A stretch of 64,000 bases of DNA from assembly GCA_020832305.1 (NCBI GenBank), contig JAFIEV010000067.1, positions 248,001 to 312,000 of the forward strand, written 5' to 3'. Within the stretch, counting starts at the first letter, position 1. Each line of letters opens with the position of its first letter. The position numbers and the translations under genes were made by a program. Of this stretch, positions 1 to 7,706 are shown piece by piece. The notes under the pieces were generated by a model, which worked only from the letters and a program-made list of their open reading frames with translations, had not been told where the DNA came from and ran no database searches. This DNA is from Cyclobacteriaceae bacterium (GTDB lineage Bacteria; Bacteroidota; Bacteroidia; Cytophagales; Cyclobacteriaceae).

Positions 1-1
1 A

Positions 2-904
2 AGATTTTACGGGGATTTATCGTATCGCAGTGTTTTACTGCAAATTGTGCCTGACGATAGCTATTTGGGTTTTGAAACCGTTAACATTCGCAATACCTGG
101 AGCTTTTTTAATCCCAAAGCAGGCTTAACATGGCAAATTCAGCCGAAAAATGAACTCTATGCTTCTATAGGGCGAAGTGGCAGAGAACCGACAAAAATAG
201 ATTTACTGGGAGGGTTTCAGGTAAATCCGGTTAATTATTCACTAATCAGGCAAGGGGATGTAATCCTGCCAGAATTTGTCAACAATCTTGAGGCCGGCTA
301 CCGGTACAGAAGTGAAAAAATCGGATTCGAAGGAAATCTCTTTTATATGCAGTTTGAAAATGAAATTGCTCCCATTGGCCGGTTTGTGGAGGAAGGTTTT
401 ATACAGTTGCGAAAAAACATGCCTTCGAGTTTCAGGGCAGGTATTGAACTGGATGCACACTATCAGATTTTACCTGGTCTACGTTTTAATGGTAACTTAA
501 CCTATATGACCAGCCGTATTGATGAATATGCGCCAGATGATGAGGCCATTGTATACAATAACGTTAAGCCTGCCCTTACACCCGACTGGCTCGTAAATGC
601 AGCTTTGAGCTGGGAACCGCTAAAGGCTTTGAAGATTACCATGAGCAGCAGATATATGGGAGAATCATTTCTCGATCCCTCAAACCGCAGCGACTTAATT
701 TTGCCATCCTTTATGGTTTTTGACAGTCAGATTGAATATACCTATAAAAATGCCAGGTTAAATGTACAGATGCTCAATCTTGGCAACCGGCTGTACTATA
801 CCTACGGCGCACCGGTTTTTTCAGCAGAAAGTAATGATTTTGTGGCAGGTTATTTTATTCAGCCTCCCAGAAACGCTTTTATCAACCTGATTCTGAATTT
901 TTAG
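2..904 (+). CDS. TonB-dependent outer-membrane receptor, C-terminal part (cut by window edge)
   Basis: The reading frame is open to the left edge, so this is the 3' end of a longer gene. About 300 residues are visible, made of alternating beta strands with aromatic girdles. They end in NLILNF, the terminal aromatic residue expected of an outer-membrane barrel. Segments such as LYASIGRSGREPTKIDL and LNLGNRLYYTYGAPVF are typical of TonB-dependent receptors (membrane strands, and the late plug-distal strand that carries the N-R-LY motif). The GTG at 47 is probably internal, because the frame continues upstream of it. The substrate cannot be told from this part. The stop overlaps the 3' end of the convergent GH20 gene by 4 bases. 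Confidence 0.85.
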   Translation, partial: RFYGDLSYRSVLLQIVPDDSYLGFETVNIRNTWSFFNPKAGLTWQIQPKNELYASIGRSGREPTKIDLLGGFQVNPVNYSLIRQGDVILPEFVNNLEAGYRYRSEKIGFEGNLFYMQFENEIAPIGRFVEEGFIQLRKNMPSSFRAGIELDAHYQILPGLRFNGNLTYMTSRIDEYAPDDEAIVYNNVKPALTPDWLVNAALSWEPLKALKITMSSRYMGESFLDPSNRSDLILPSFMVFDSQIEYTYKNARLNVQMLNLGNRLYYTYGAPVFSAESNDFVAGYFIQPPRNAFINLILNF

Positions 905-2451
905 TGCTGGTCGTGGGTCCAATAAGACTCGCCGGCTCTTTCCAGCAAGTCTTTGGGGCTGGCACCAGCCCCATTCCATACTTTCTCACTAAAAATCCGT
1001 AAACGAGCACCCGGCCGGCCGTAATCGTGAAAACCAGGCCCGTATTGATTGCCCAGAAGCAAGCCTTTCTGGGCTTTTTCTTCGATATCCCAGACACACA
1101 TTTGTGCACCAATTATCTGATTTCGCCAGGTAGCAGCATCATATTTTTTCCAATAATTAAAAGGTTGAGGGCTTCTGCCTGCACCAAACATAAAAGGATT
1201 CCAAAGCGCCATAACTTCAGGCGTAGTCATATATATCTTATTGGCAATATACAAGGGTGTCCAAGCTGTATTTAGCATAGAATAACCACTTGTAAAGTAA
1301 TCATTCGGCATTATTCCCTGGAATTTAATATCAAAAGGGCAAACAATTATTTCTTTATGAACCTGTGGGTGAATGTCTGGTTTGAACCCTTCCCATACCA
1401 TCATCTTATATCCTTTACTGCGGATAAATTCATACATCCTGTTGATGAAGTAGTTTTTTAACTGATCTCCACTTTCCAGATTATGTCGGCGCATCCAATT
1501 ACTATAGGCATCATTGGGCGATTCATCAAGATCGGGATAATTAACTTCGTCGGCACCAAGGTGCCAATAAGGCCCGGTAAAAATGTCCATCCATTCAGAA
1601 AACAATTCTTCCAGAACTTCATAGCTTTTATCACTTGCTATATTTATCCTGCGACCCTGCTCATCAAAACGCAATTCCGGAATGCCCTCAATCAAGGCTG
1701 CGGAATGACCAGGAACCGTGATAAGCGGAATAAATGTAATATTGTGCTTTTTTGCCGCATCCATGATTTTTTTCAAATCTGCCTTGCTGTAGTGACGATC
1801 TGGGGTAGGCAAATTAGGAAATTTGTCACTCGGGAGCGTAAAACTTTGATTGGCGCTAAAATGAATCATGTAATGATTTAACTTAAATCGACTTACAGCC
1901 TTTATCATGTCTAAGTGGAAATCAACTGTATGAAACTGCCTGGCCACATCAATCATTAGTCCCCTGTAAGAGAAATCAGGCCAATCGCGTATTGACATAC
2001 AGGGTATATCAGATCCCGGTCCTAGGCCAAAGAGTTGAAGTAAGGTGTTACAAGCCCAGTAAAAACCAAGATGTGAATGTGCCAGGATGGTGATATCTTT
2101 ATCAATTATTATCTCATAGCCTTCATTCCCCAATTCAGGACCATCAGCAGGAGTCAAAAAAACAGTAAGTGGCTTAGCCGGTTTCTGATTTGAGGTAGCG
2201 CCCACTTCAGAAATGAAAAACCCCAATTCTCTCAGATCATCATATATAGTGTACAAACTTGATATTAATACACTATCATGATGTATAGATTTAAAACTTA
2301 TTTGTGCAGGCAATTTGAGATTGCAATCACTTATTTTATATTCCTGAGGCAATGGAATCAATGGAACAGGCGATTGTGCCCTGGCCGGAGTTATAATGAA
2401 AAATAATCCAAAGAAAAACAAATTGACGACAACAGCAACAGGACTTTTCAA
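901..2451 (-). CDS. GH20 beta-N-acetylhexosaminidase, secreted
   Basis: This 516-residue protein has a signal peptide ending near residue 25 (ARA before Q). A GH20b-like N-domain spans about 28-158 and a TIM barrel follows. The catalytic pair D301-E302 sits in WHLGADEVNY. R171 in GLMIDVARQF and H249 in VPGHS match conserved GH20 active-site positions. The family removes terminal GlcNAc or GalNAc from glycans or peptidoglycan fragments by substrate-assisted catalysis. The usual H-x-T-D-D-Q segment is replaced by HFSANQSF near 197-204, so substrate contacts may differ. The protein is short for the family, with nothing after the barrel. The 3' end overlaps the convergent receptor gene by 4 bases. 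Confidence 0.9.
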   Translation of the reverse strand: MKSPVAVVVNLFFFGLFFIITPARAQSPVPLIPLPQEYKISDCNLKLPAQISFKSIHHDSVLISSLYTIYDDLRELGFFISEVGATSNQKPAKPLTVFLTPADGPELGNEGYEIIIDKDITILAHSHLGFYWACNTLLQLFGLGPGSDIPCMSIRDWPDFSYRGLMIDVARQFHTVDFHLDMIKAVSRFKLNHYMIHFSANQSFTLPSDKFPNLPTPDRHYSKADLKKIMDAAKKHNITFIPLITVPGHSAALIEGIPELRFDEQGRRINIASDKSYEVLEELFSEWMDIFTGPYWHLGADEVNYPDLDESPNDAYSNWMRRHNLESGDQLKNYFINRMYEFIRSKGYKMMVWEGFKPDIHPQVHKEIIVCPFDIKFQGIMPNDYFTSGYSMLNTAWTPLYIANKIYMTTPEVMALWNPFMFGAGRSPQPFNYWKKYDAATWRNQIIGAQMCVWDIEEKAQKGLLLGNQYGPGFHDYGRPGARLRIFSEKVWNGAGASPKDLLERAGESYWTHDQH

Positions 2452-2613
2452 TATATTAGATGGGTAATTGATAAATGTTTGTAAAAATTTCTCATCCGCA
2501 GTATGATCATATATTCCCTAAAGTCTTAGATCGAAAACTATGAGATGATTGTATGAGGCAGTAAATATAAAAAGATTAAGGCAGAGGGGGAATTATTAGA
2601 TTAAAAAAGGCAT

Positions 2614-2756
2614 AAAAAAAGTCAGAAAGCCGTATGCACGGCTCTCCGACAAACATTAAACCACAACCTATGAAATTTCTTTTCTATATAACGCTTATTA
2701 TTTCCAAATGTTTTAAGAGAAGTTTAAATTCCCACTAATTTCTTTCGCCACTTGCT
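2614..2756 (-). ncRNA. Candidate small RNA downstream of rplT (6S/Bacteroidales-1-like)
   Basis: A Bacteroidota-type promoter at 2761-2791 reads into this segment on the minus strand. It ends in a strong intrinsic terminator: arms 2621-2633 and 2638-2650 pair along 13 positions (two are G-U on the minus strand), with a 4-base loop and then T7. The predicted RNA is about 140 nt with no coding potential. From memory of the literature, the Bacteroidales-1 RNA motif, later proposed as a 6S RNA, lies downstream of rplT and ends in such a terminator. The position and architecture fit. I could not confirm the internal fold or conserved bases, so the family assignment is inference. Confidence 0.5.
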
Positions 2757-2760
2757 GATA

Positions 2761-2791
2761 CAAAGGTAATAAGGTTTTTAATATGCTCAAT
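2761..2791 (-). promoter_or_regulatory. Bacteroidota-type promoter for the ncRNA
   Basis: On the minus strand this reads ATTG, then 19 bases, then TACCTTTG. The Bacteroidota consensus is TTTG-N19-TAnnTTTG, so the -7 element is a full match, the spacing is exact and the -33 element matches 3 of 4. Transcription should start near 2755. Confidence 0.6.
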
Positions 2792-3056
2792 TGCGAAAAT
2801 ATGGGAATTCTTACTTGCGCGAAAAAACATAACATAACTTTAAAATTGTGATAATGCTGCATCCTCAGTCTCTTTGTTAAACAGTGTTTAACCGCAGAAT
2901 CCTTGTTAACAGGCTCAGGTTAAAGTAAAATGTTTGGAGCTTAAACATAAAAAATGAGGGTATGTCAGTACATACTTTTTAATAATCAGATTAAAAAAAT
3001 GTAAAAAATGAAAATGTCTTACATGGCAAAATTCGGAGGACACACGTTTGCAGATT

Positions 3057-3090
3057 AAAAAAAGCCCCGATTTTTCTAATTCGGGGCTTT
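3057..3090 (-). terminator. Intrinsic terminator of the thrS-infC-rpmI-rplT operon
   Basis: Ten-base perfect arms AAAGCCCCGA (3061-3070) and TCGGGGCTTT (3081-3090) are followed on the minus strand by a T run. It lies 24 bases after the rplT stop. Confidence 0.9.
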
Positions 3091-3113
3091 AAGTATTGTC
3101 ATGAGTTGCGACT

Positions 3114-3458
3114 TTAAACAACTTTTTGCACAACTGCTTTAAAAGCTTCCGGGTGATTCATTGCCAGGTCTGCGAGTACTTTTCTATTGAGAGATATTTC
3201 AGCTTTATTGAGCGCTCCCATTAGTTTGGAGTATGAAAGCCCCATTTCTCTTGCAGCGGCATTAATTCTTTGAATCCAGAGGGCCCGAAATTCACGTTTT
3301 TTAACTCTTCGGTCTCTGTAGGCGTATTGCCATCCTTTTTCAACCGTATTTTTCGCTACGGTCCATACATTTTTTCTTCTTCCGAAGTTACCCTTGGCAA
3401 CTTTGAGAATTTTTTTCCTTCTGGCTCGTGAAGCAACAGAATTTACTGATCTTGGCAT
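3114..3458 (-). CDS. rplT: 50S ribosomal protein L20
   Basis: This 114-residue basic protein starts [16 protein letters not shown]. It carries the L20 core [19 protein letters not shown] followed by [19 protein letters not shown], which is the family's long helical extension and globular domain. L20 binds 23S rRNA early in large-subunit assembly, and in some bacteria it represses its own operon. It is the last gene of the classic thrS-infC-rpmI-rplT order and is followed by a strong terminator. The gap to rpmI is 78 bases. Length is normal for the family. Confidence 0.98.
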   Translation of the reverse strand: MPRSVNSVASRARRKKILKVAKGNFGRRKNVWTVAKNTVEKGWQYAYRDRRVKKREFRALWIQRINAAAREMGLSYSKLMGALNKAEISLNRKVLADLAMNHPEAFKAVVQKVV

Positions 3459-3536
3459 TTTTTTAAAAGTTTTTGGATAAAGGTGCCTTTGATAGGACTT
3501 GGAAACCCGTACCCTGGTTAAACATTACCTAAATAA

Positions 3537-3731
3537 TTATACATTCAACATATCCCTTACACGGCCGAGGTCGCTTTTATCTACCAAGCCCATGTGGGTA
3601 AGTCTGCGCTTTCTTTTGGTGTCTTTTTTCGTAAGAATATGGCTTTTAAATGCATGTTTACGCATGATTTTACCAGTTCCCGAAATCTTAAACCTTTTTT
3701 TAGCGCCTGATTTTGTTTTAATCTTTGGCAT
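3537..3731 (-). CDS. rpmI: 50S ribosomal protein L35
   Basis: This 64-residue very basic protein starts [20 protein letters not shown] and contains [19 protein letters not shown], both typical of L35. L35 is a small protein of the large ribosomal subunit. It lies 24 bases after infC and before rplT, the conserved order. Length is normal for the family. Confidence 0.98.
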   Translation of the reverse strand: MPKIKTKSGAKKRFKISGTGKIMRKHAFKSHILTKKDTKRKRRLTHMGLVDKSDLGRVRDMLNV

Positions 3732-3755
3732 TTTATTTAAAGTTAATATATGAAA

Positions 3756-4358
3756 TTACTTTTTCACAATCTTGGGCGAAAGCATGATTGACATCCGCTT
3801 TCCTTCCAGTTTAGGCATTTGGTCTACTTTTGCATGATCTTCCAATGCCTGAATAAATTTCAATAACAATATTTCTCCTCGCTCTTTAAAAACTATGGAA
3901 CGACCAACAAAATGCACATAAGCTTTCACTTTTGCGCCTTCTCCAAGGAAATTGATCGCATGCTTTAATTTGAAGTTAAAATCGTGGTCATCGGTATTAG
4001 GACCAAACCTGATTTCCTTCATAATGGTTTTTTGCGCCTTTGCCTTGATCTCCTTTTGCTTTTTCTTCTGCTCGTATTTAAATTTGGAATAATCAATTAT
4101 TTTACAAACAGGTGGATCTGCAGTTGGTGAAATTTCTACCAAATCAAGGTTGGCTGCTTTAGCCATACTCAGCGCTTCCTGTATACTATAAATGCCTTGT
4201 TCAACATTTTCACCTACAAGGCGTACTTTAGGAATTCTGATCCGTTCATTTACCCGGTAAGGCTCTTCAACTCTACCTCTGAATTTGCCACCGGCCGAAT
4301 AGTTTTGTTTTGCGATAATTATATTGTTTTTAGTGAATGATATTTTTTCAGGTTGCAA
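3756..4358 (-). CDS. infC: Translation initiation factor IF-3, non-ATG start
   Basis: IF-3 binds the 30S subunit and polices initiator tRNA and start-codon choice. The N-domain begins at [20 protein letters not shown] (about residue 34), and the linker and C-domain follow ([17 protein letters not shown], then [13 protein letters not shown]). No ATG lies in frame before the conserved domain, and a TGA sits three codons before the TTG at 4356-4358. The start must therefore be this TTG or a rarer codon such as ATT at 4317-4319, which would give 187 residues. IF-3 genes in other bacteria use rare starts for autoregulation. The gene lies 73 bases after thrS. Confidence 0.93.
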   Translation of the reverse strand: MQPEKISFTKNNIIIAKQNYSAGGKFRGRVEEPYRVNERIRIPKVRLVGENVEQGIYSIQEALSMAKAANLDLVEISPTADPPVCKIIDYSKFKYEQKKKQKEIKAKAQKTIMKEIRFGPNTDDHDFNFKLKHAINFLGEGAKVKAYVHFVGRSIVFKERGEILLLKFIQALEDHAKVDQMPKLEGKRMSIMLSPKIVKK

Positions 4359-4431
4359 ATATGATCATTTTTTTTTAATCAAAAAAACGACAAAGATTAA
4401 AATAGCAAGTAGTTTTTAATGACTACAGATA

Positions 4432-6381
4432 TTAACCTTCCATACTCTTTTGTATTTCATCTCTGAAATACTGCAAAAGCTGTTCTTTATTAAATGAGCC
4501 TATATCACCCTGGCCTTTTTTTCTGACAGAAACAGTTTGTTGTTCAGCCTCTTTTTCACCTACAATAAGCATGTAGGGTATTTTTCTGATTTCGGCATCT
4601 CTTATTTTCCGGCCAATTTTTTCATCGCGGTTGTCGAGTATACCTACAACATCATTTACTTCCAATAATGCATAGATTTCCTGTGCATAGTCAGAGAATT
4701 TTTCAGAAATGGGCAGTATTGCAAATTGCTCAGGCGATAACCACAAGGGGAAATTGCCTCCACAATGTTCAATCAGCAAAGCTACAAATCGTTCCATGGA
4801 GCCAAATGGCGCCCGGTGTATCATAACCGGTTGATGCTTTTGGTTATCGCTGCCTACATATTCGAGTGAAAACCTTTGTGGCAGGTTGTAATCAACCTGA
4901 ATGGTACCCAATTGCCAGCTTCTTCCCAAAGCATCTTTTACCATAAAGTCGAGTTTTGGGCCATAAAAGGCTGCTTCTCCGGTTACAGTAACGGTATTTA
5001 ATTGCTTTTCAGCTGATGCCTCTATAATAGCGCGTTCAGCCAGCTCCCAAACGTCATCATTTCCTATGTATTTTTCTTTGTTCTCAGGATCACGTAGTGA
5101 AATCTGAGCTGTAAAATTCTGAAAGCCGAGGGCTCCAAATACATAGAGTACCAGATCAATCACTTTTTTAAACTCATCTTTTACCTGATCGGGGCGACAG
5201 AAGATATGGGCATCATCCTGGGTGAAGCCCCGCACGCGGGTCAGGCCATGTAATTCACCACTTTGCTCATAGCGGTAAACGGTTCCAAACTCGGCCAGCC
5301 TTAATGGCAGCTCCTTATAGGACCTGGGCCGCACCTTGTAAATTTCACAGTGATGCGGACAATTCATTGGCTTTAACAAAAATTCTTCATTTTCATTGGG
5401 CGTATGTATAGGTTTAAAAGAATCCTGACCATACTTGGCATAATGACCTGAGGTAACGTAAAGTTCTTTCTGTCCTATATGTGGTGTTACCACCTGCTGA
5501 TAACCAGCCTTTACCTGGGCTACTCTCAGAAATCGCTCCAGTCGTTCCCGAAGCATGGTGCCCTTGGGCAGCCACAATGGGAGGCCTTGTCCTACTTTTT
5601 CAGAGAATGCAAAGAGCTCCAATTCCTTTCCAAGCTTTCGATGGTCTCGTTTTTTAGCTTCCTCGAGCATAAGGAGGTAATCATCGAGCTCTTTCTTTTT
5701 AGGAAAAGAAATGCCATATAAACGGGTAAGCTGTTTTCGGCTTTCATCACCTCTCCAGTAAGCGCCGGCTATATTTGTAATTTTTACAGCTTTGATAAAT
5801 CCTGTGTCTGGTATATGCGGACCTTTGCACAGGTCGGTAAAATTACCTTGTTTATAAAAAGTAATGGTTCCATCTTCCAGATCATTGAGTAAATCGAGCT
5901 TGTATTCATCTCCTTTTTCCTCAAAGTATGCAATAGCGTCGGATTTTGAGATTTCCCTTCTTATATAAGGATTTTTCTGTTTCGACAGCTCTAGCATTTT
6001 CTCCTCGATTTTTTCGATCTCCCCGCCATCAAATGGCTTACCTGCAAAATCCACATCGTAATAAAATCCGTTTTCAACCGGCGGTCCGATTCCGAATTTA
6101 ATGCCGGGATAAAGAGACTCAAGCGCCTCAGCCATTAAATGTGCAGATGAGTGCCAAAATGCAGATTTTCCCTCATCTTCATTCCAGGTCAAAAATTTTA
6201 TATGGGCATCTGCATATATTTGCCTTCCGGCATCCCAAATATCATCGTTTACCCTGGCTGCAAGCACATTCCTGGCTAAACCTTCTGATATACTTTTGGC
6301 AATTTCTAAACCTGTAATGCCCGCAGGAAACTGTTTAACAGCTCCATCTGGAAATGTAATATGAATAGTTTTCTCACTCAT
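4432..6381 (-). CDS. thrS: Threonyl-tRNA synthetase
   Basis: This 649-residue enzyme charges tRNA-Thr. In order it has an N-terminal TGS domain (residues 1-60, [13 protein letters not shown]), an editing domain with [11 protein letters not shown], a class II catalytic core with zinc ligands in [11 protein letters not shown] and in [15 protein letters not shown], and a C-terminal anticodon-binding domain. Length is normal. It starts with ATG and heads the operon with infC, rpmI and rplT. The 120 bases upstream separate it from the TPR gene and show no clear terminator or perfect promoter. Confidence 0.98.
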   Translation of the reverse strand: MSEKTIHITFPDGAVKQFPAGITGLEIAKSISEGLARNVLAARVNDDIWDAGRQIYADAHIKFLTWNEDEGKSAFWHSSAHLMAEALESLYPGIKFGIGPPVENGFYYDVDFAGKPFDGGEIEKIEEKMLELSKQKNPYIRREISKSDAIAYFEEKGDEYKLDLLNDLEDGTITFYKQGNFTDLCKGPHIPDTGFIKAVKITNIAGAYWRGDESRKQLTRLYGISFPKKKELDDYLLMLEEAKKRDHRKLGKELELFAFSEKVGQGLPLWLPKGTMLRERLERFLRVAQVKAGYQQVVTPHIGQKELYVTSGHYAKYGQDSFKPIHTPNENEEFLLKPMNCPHHCEIYKVRPRSYKELPLRLAEFGTVYRYEQSGELHGLTRVRGFTQDDAHIFCRPDQVKDEFKKVIDLVLYVFGALGFQNFTAQISLRDPENKEKYIGNDDVWELAERAIIEASAEKQLNTVTVTGEAAFYGPKLDFMVKDALGRSWQLGTIQVDYNLPQRFSLEYVGSDNQKHQPVMIHRAPFGSMERFVALLIEHCGGNFPLWLSPEQFAILPISEKFSDYAQEIYALLEVNDVVGILDNRDEKIGRKIRDAEIRKIPYMLIVGEKEAEQQTVSVRKKGQGDIGSFNKEQLLQYFRDEIQKSMEG

Positions 6382-6501
6382 CGTGGTAGTCCTTCTGAAA
6401 ATAAACGGCAGCTACTTCTGTTTTTAATTGAAATTAAATTTCGCGGCAAATATGCAATATTTCCTTCAAGTTGTTGACAGTTCTTTTGATTATTATGAAA
6501 A

Positions 6502-7623
6502 TTAAGGCCTGAATGGATTCAATTGCTTGGGTTGTATGGTTTTTATACTTTCTATTTCTTTTTTGAGTTCTTCTCTCTGCCGCGTAATTTGGGCTGAAGT
6601 AGCTCGTCTTTGCAAAGACCATAGCAGATTTTTCGCCTCTAGTGAGGTGCTGTCAGACTCCAGTGCTTTTCTCACGGCATTCATGGCCTCATAAACCCTT
6701 CCGGAACGTTCCAGGATTCTTGTCCTTAGCATCCAGGCATTATACGCTTCTGACTGTAGCATTAAGGCCTTGTCATTCCAGACAAGGGCAGAATCACTTC
6801 GGCCATTTTCAAAATAGATATCCGACATTTGATAAGGATATTCAAAACGCATTGGGTACAACTGATGAAGAAAAGAATATACGCTTAGAGCTGAATCCCT
6901 TTGTTGACTATGGCGCATCAATTCAGCGTAATGGTTTAAAATAAATTCATTTTCAGGATCAATTTCTAAACCTGCCTTAATGTAATCTGTAGTTGAAGTA
7001 TAATTTTGCTGCCGGCTTGTTGTTGAAATTAATTTCTTGATCACATTGAGGTTTCCCTCTATTTCGAGTGAACGTTGCCACCATTCTTCGGCGGCAGAGG
7101 TATCACCCTTCGCCAAAAGAATATCACCCCGGGTATCTCTTAATCTGTAGTCAGTTTCATGAATATTGAGTGCTTTGTCTATATATTCGATGGCCGCCTG
7201 GGTATTGTTATCATCGAGTGCCAGCCGGGCATACAGCCAGTAGTATTCATCGGCCTCATCGTCGAGTTGGGTAATTCGCTTGAGGTGTTCCCTGGCATTG
7301 GATGGATCCCCCTCTTCATAATAAAATCTGGCCAGCATGAGGTTTAGAGCGCCATTATAGGGATGAAAATTGCCTGCTCTTTCGGCAAACTGCCGGGCTT
7401 CTTCCCGTCGGCCATTTTCCAGTAAAAAAGATATGTACCGATTTGAGAAATCAGCTTCTTCTGGATATTGCATGGCGCGCATATTTAAAAAATCAAAAAT
7501 TTCATTTTTATTTCCAGGATATAGACTTTCCTGATCAAGCAGCCGATCGTTTCCATACCTGGTCTGGCAGGCAGATAATGCACAAGAAATCAGGCACAAA
7601 AACATATACCCGATATTCTGCAT
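6502..7623 (-). CDS. TPR-repeat lipoprotein
   Basis: Starting at the ATG at 7621-7623 gives 373 residues with a lipoprotein signal (LISCALSAC, lipid on C19). A longer frame from 7686 is open but would put extra residues before the signal. The rest is helical tetratricopeptide repeats, for example ALNLMLARFYYEEGDPSNAREHLKRI and DYRLRDTRGDILLAKGDTSAAEEWW, covering most of residues 40-340. TPRs mediate protein-protein contacts, so this is probably a periplasmic or outer-membrane scaffold. The partner is unknown. The gene follows the topoisomerase IV A subunit on the same strand and may be cotranscribed. Confidence 0.85.
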   Translation of the reverse strand: MQNIGYMFLCLISCALSACQTRYGNDRLLDQESLYPGNKNEIFDFLNMRAMQYPEEADFSNRYISFLLENGRREEARQFAERAGNFHPYNGALNLMLARFYYEEGDPSNAREHLKRITQLDDEADEYYWLYARLALDDNNTQAAIEYIDKALNIHETDYRLRDTRGDILLAKGDTSAAEEWWQRSLEIEGNLNVIKKLISTTSRQQNYTSTTDYIKAGLEIDPENEFILNHYAELMRHSQQRDSALSVYSFLHQLYPMRFEYPYQMSDIYFENGRSDSALVWNDKALMLQSEAYNAWMLRTRILERSGRVYEAMNAVRKALESDSTSLEAKNLLWSLQRRATSAQITRQREELKKEIESIKTIQPKQLNPFRP

Positions 7624-7706
7624 ACGTATTTGCTTATATTTTTCCTGCATAAAATCTATCATACCTGTAATGTTCAGATCATCCAAAGATTGCCGGCAGC
7701 AGCTGA

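Larger units (their letters stand above)
2452..3113. other. Intergenic region with ncRNA candidate and rplT terminator
   Basis: This stretch of about 660 bases holds no convincing protein gene. It contains the rplT terminator (3057-3090), a predicted minus-strand small RNA with its own promoter and terminator (2614-2791), and a weak AT-rich hairpin at about 2959-2976 (GTATGT and ACATAC arms followed by T5 on the plus strand). The rest is AT-rich and looks featureless. Confidence 0.6.

Noticed and set aside
1483-1881. A 132-codon plus-strand open frame
   Set aside because: It lies entirely over the GH20 gene in antisense, has no recognisable features and is a shadow of that coding sequence.
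2670-2738. Short plus-strand peptide starting MKFLFYITLIIS
   Set aside because: It is 22 codons long, antisense to the predicted small RNA, and has no support beyond a hydrophobic stretch.
2452-3113. L20-operon leader-type riboswitch
   Set aside because: The structured element lies downstream of rplT and has its own promoter, so it cannot be a leader of that operon.
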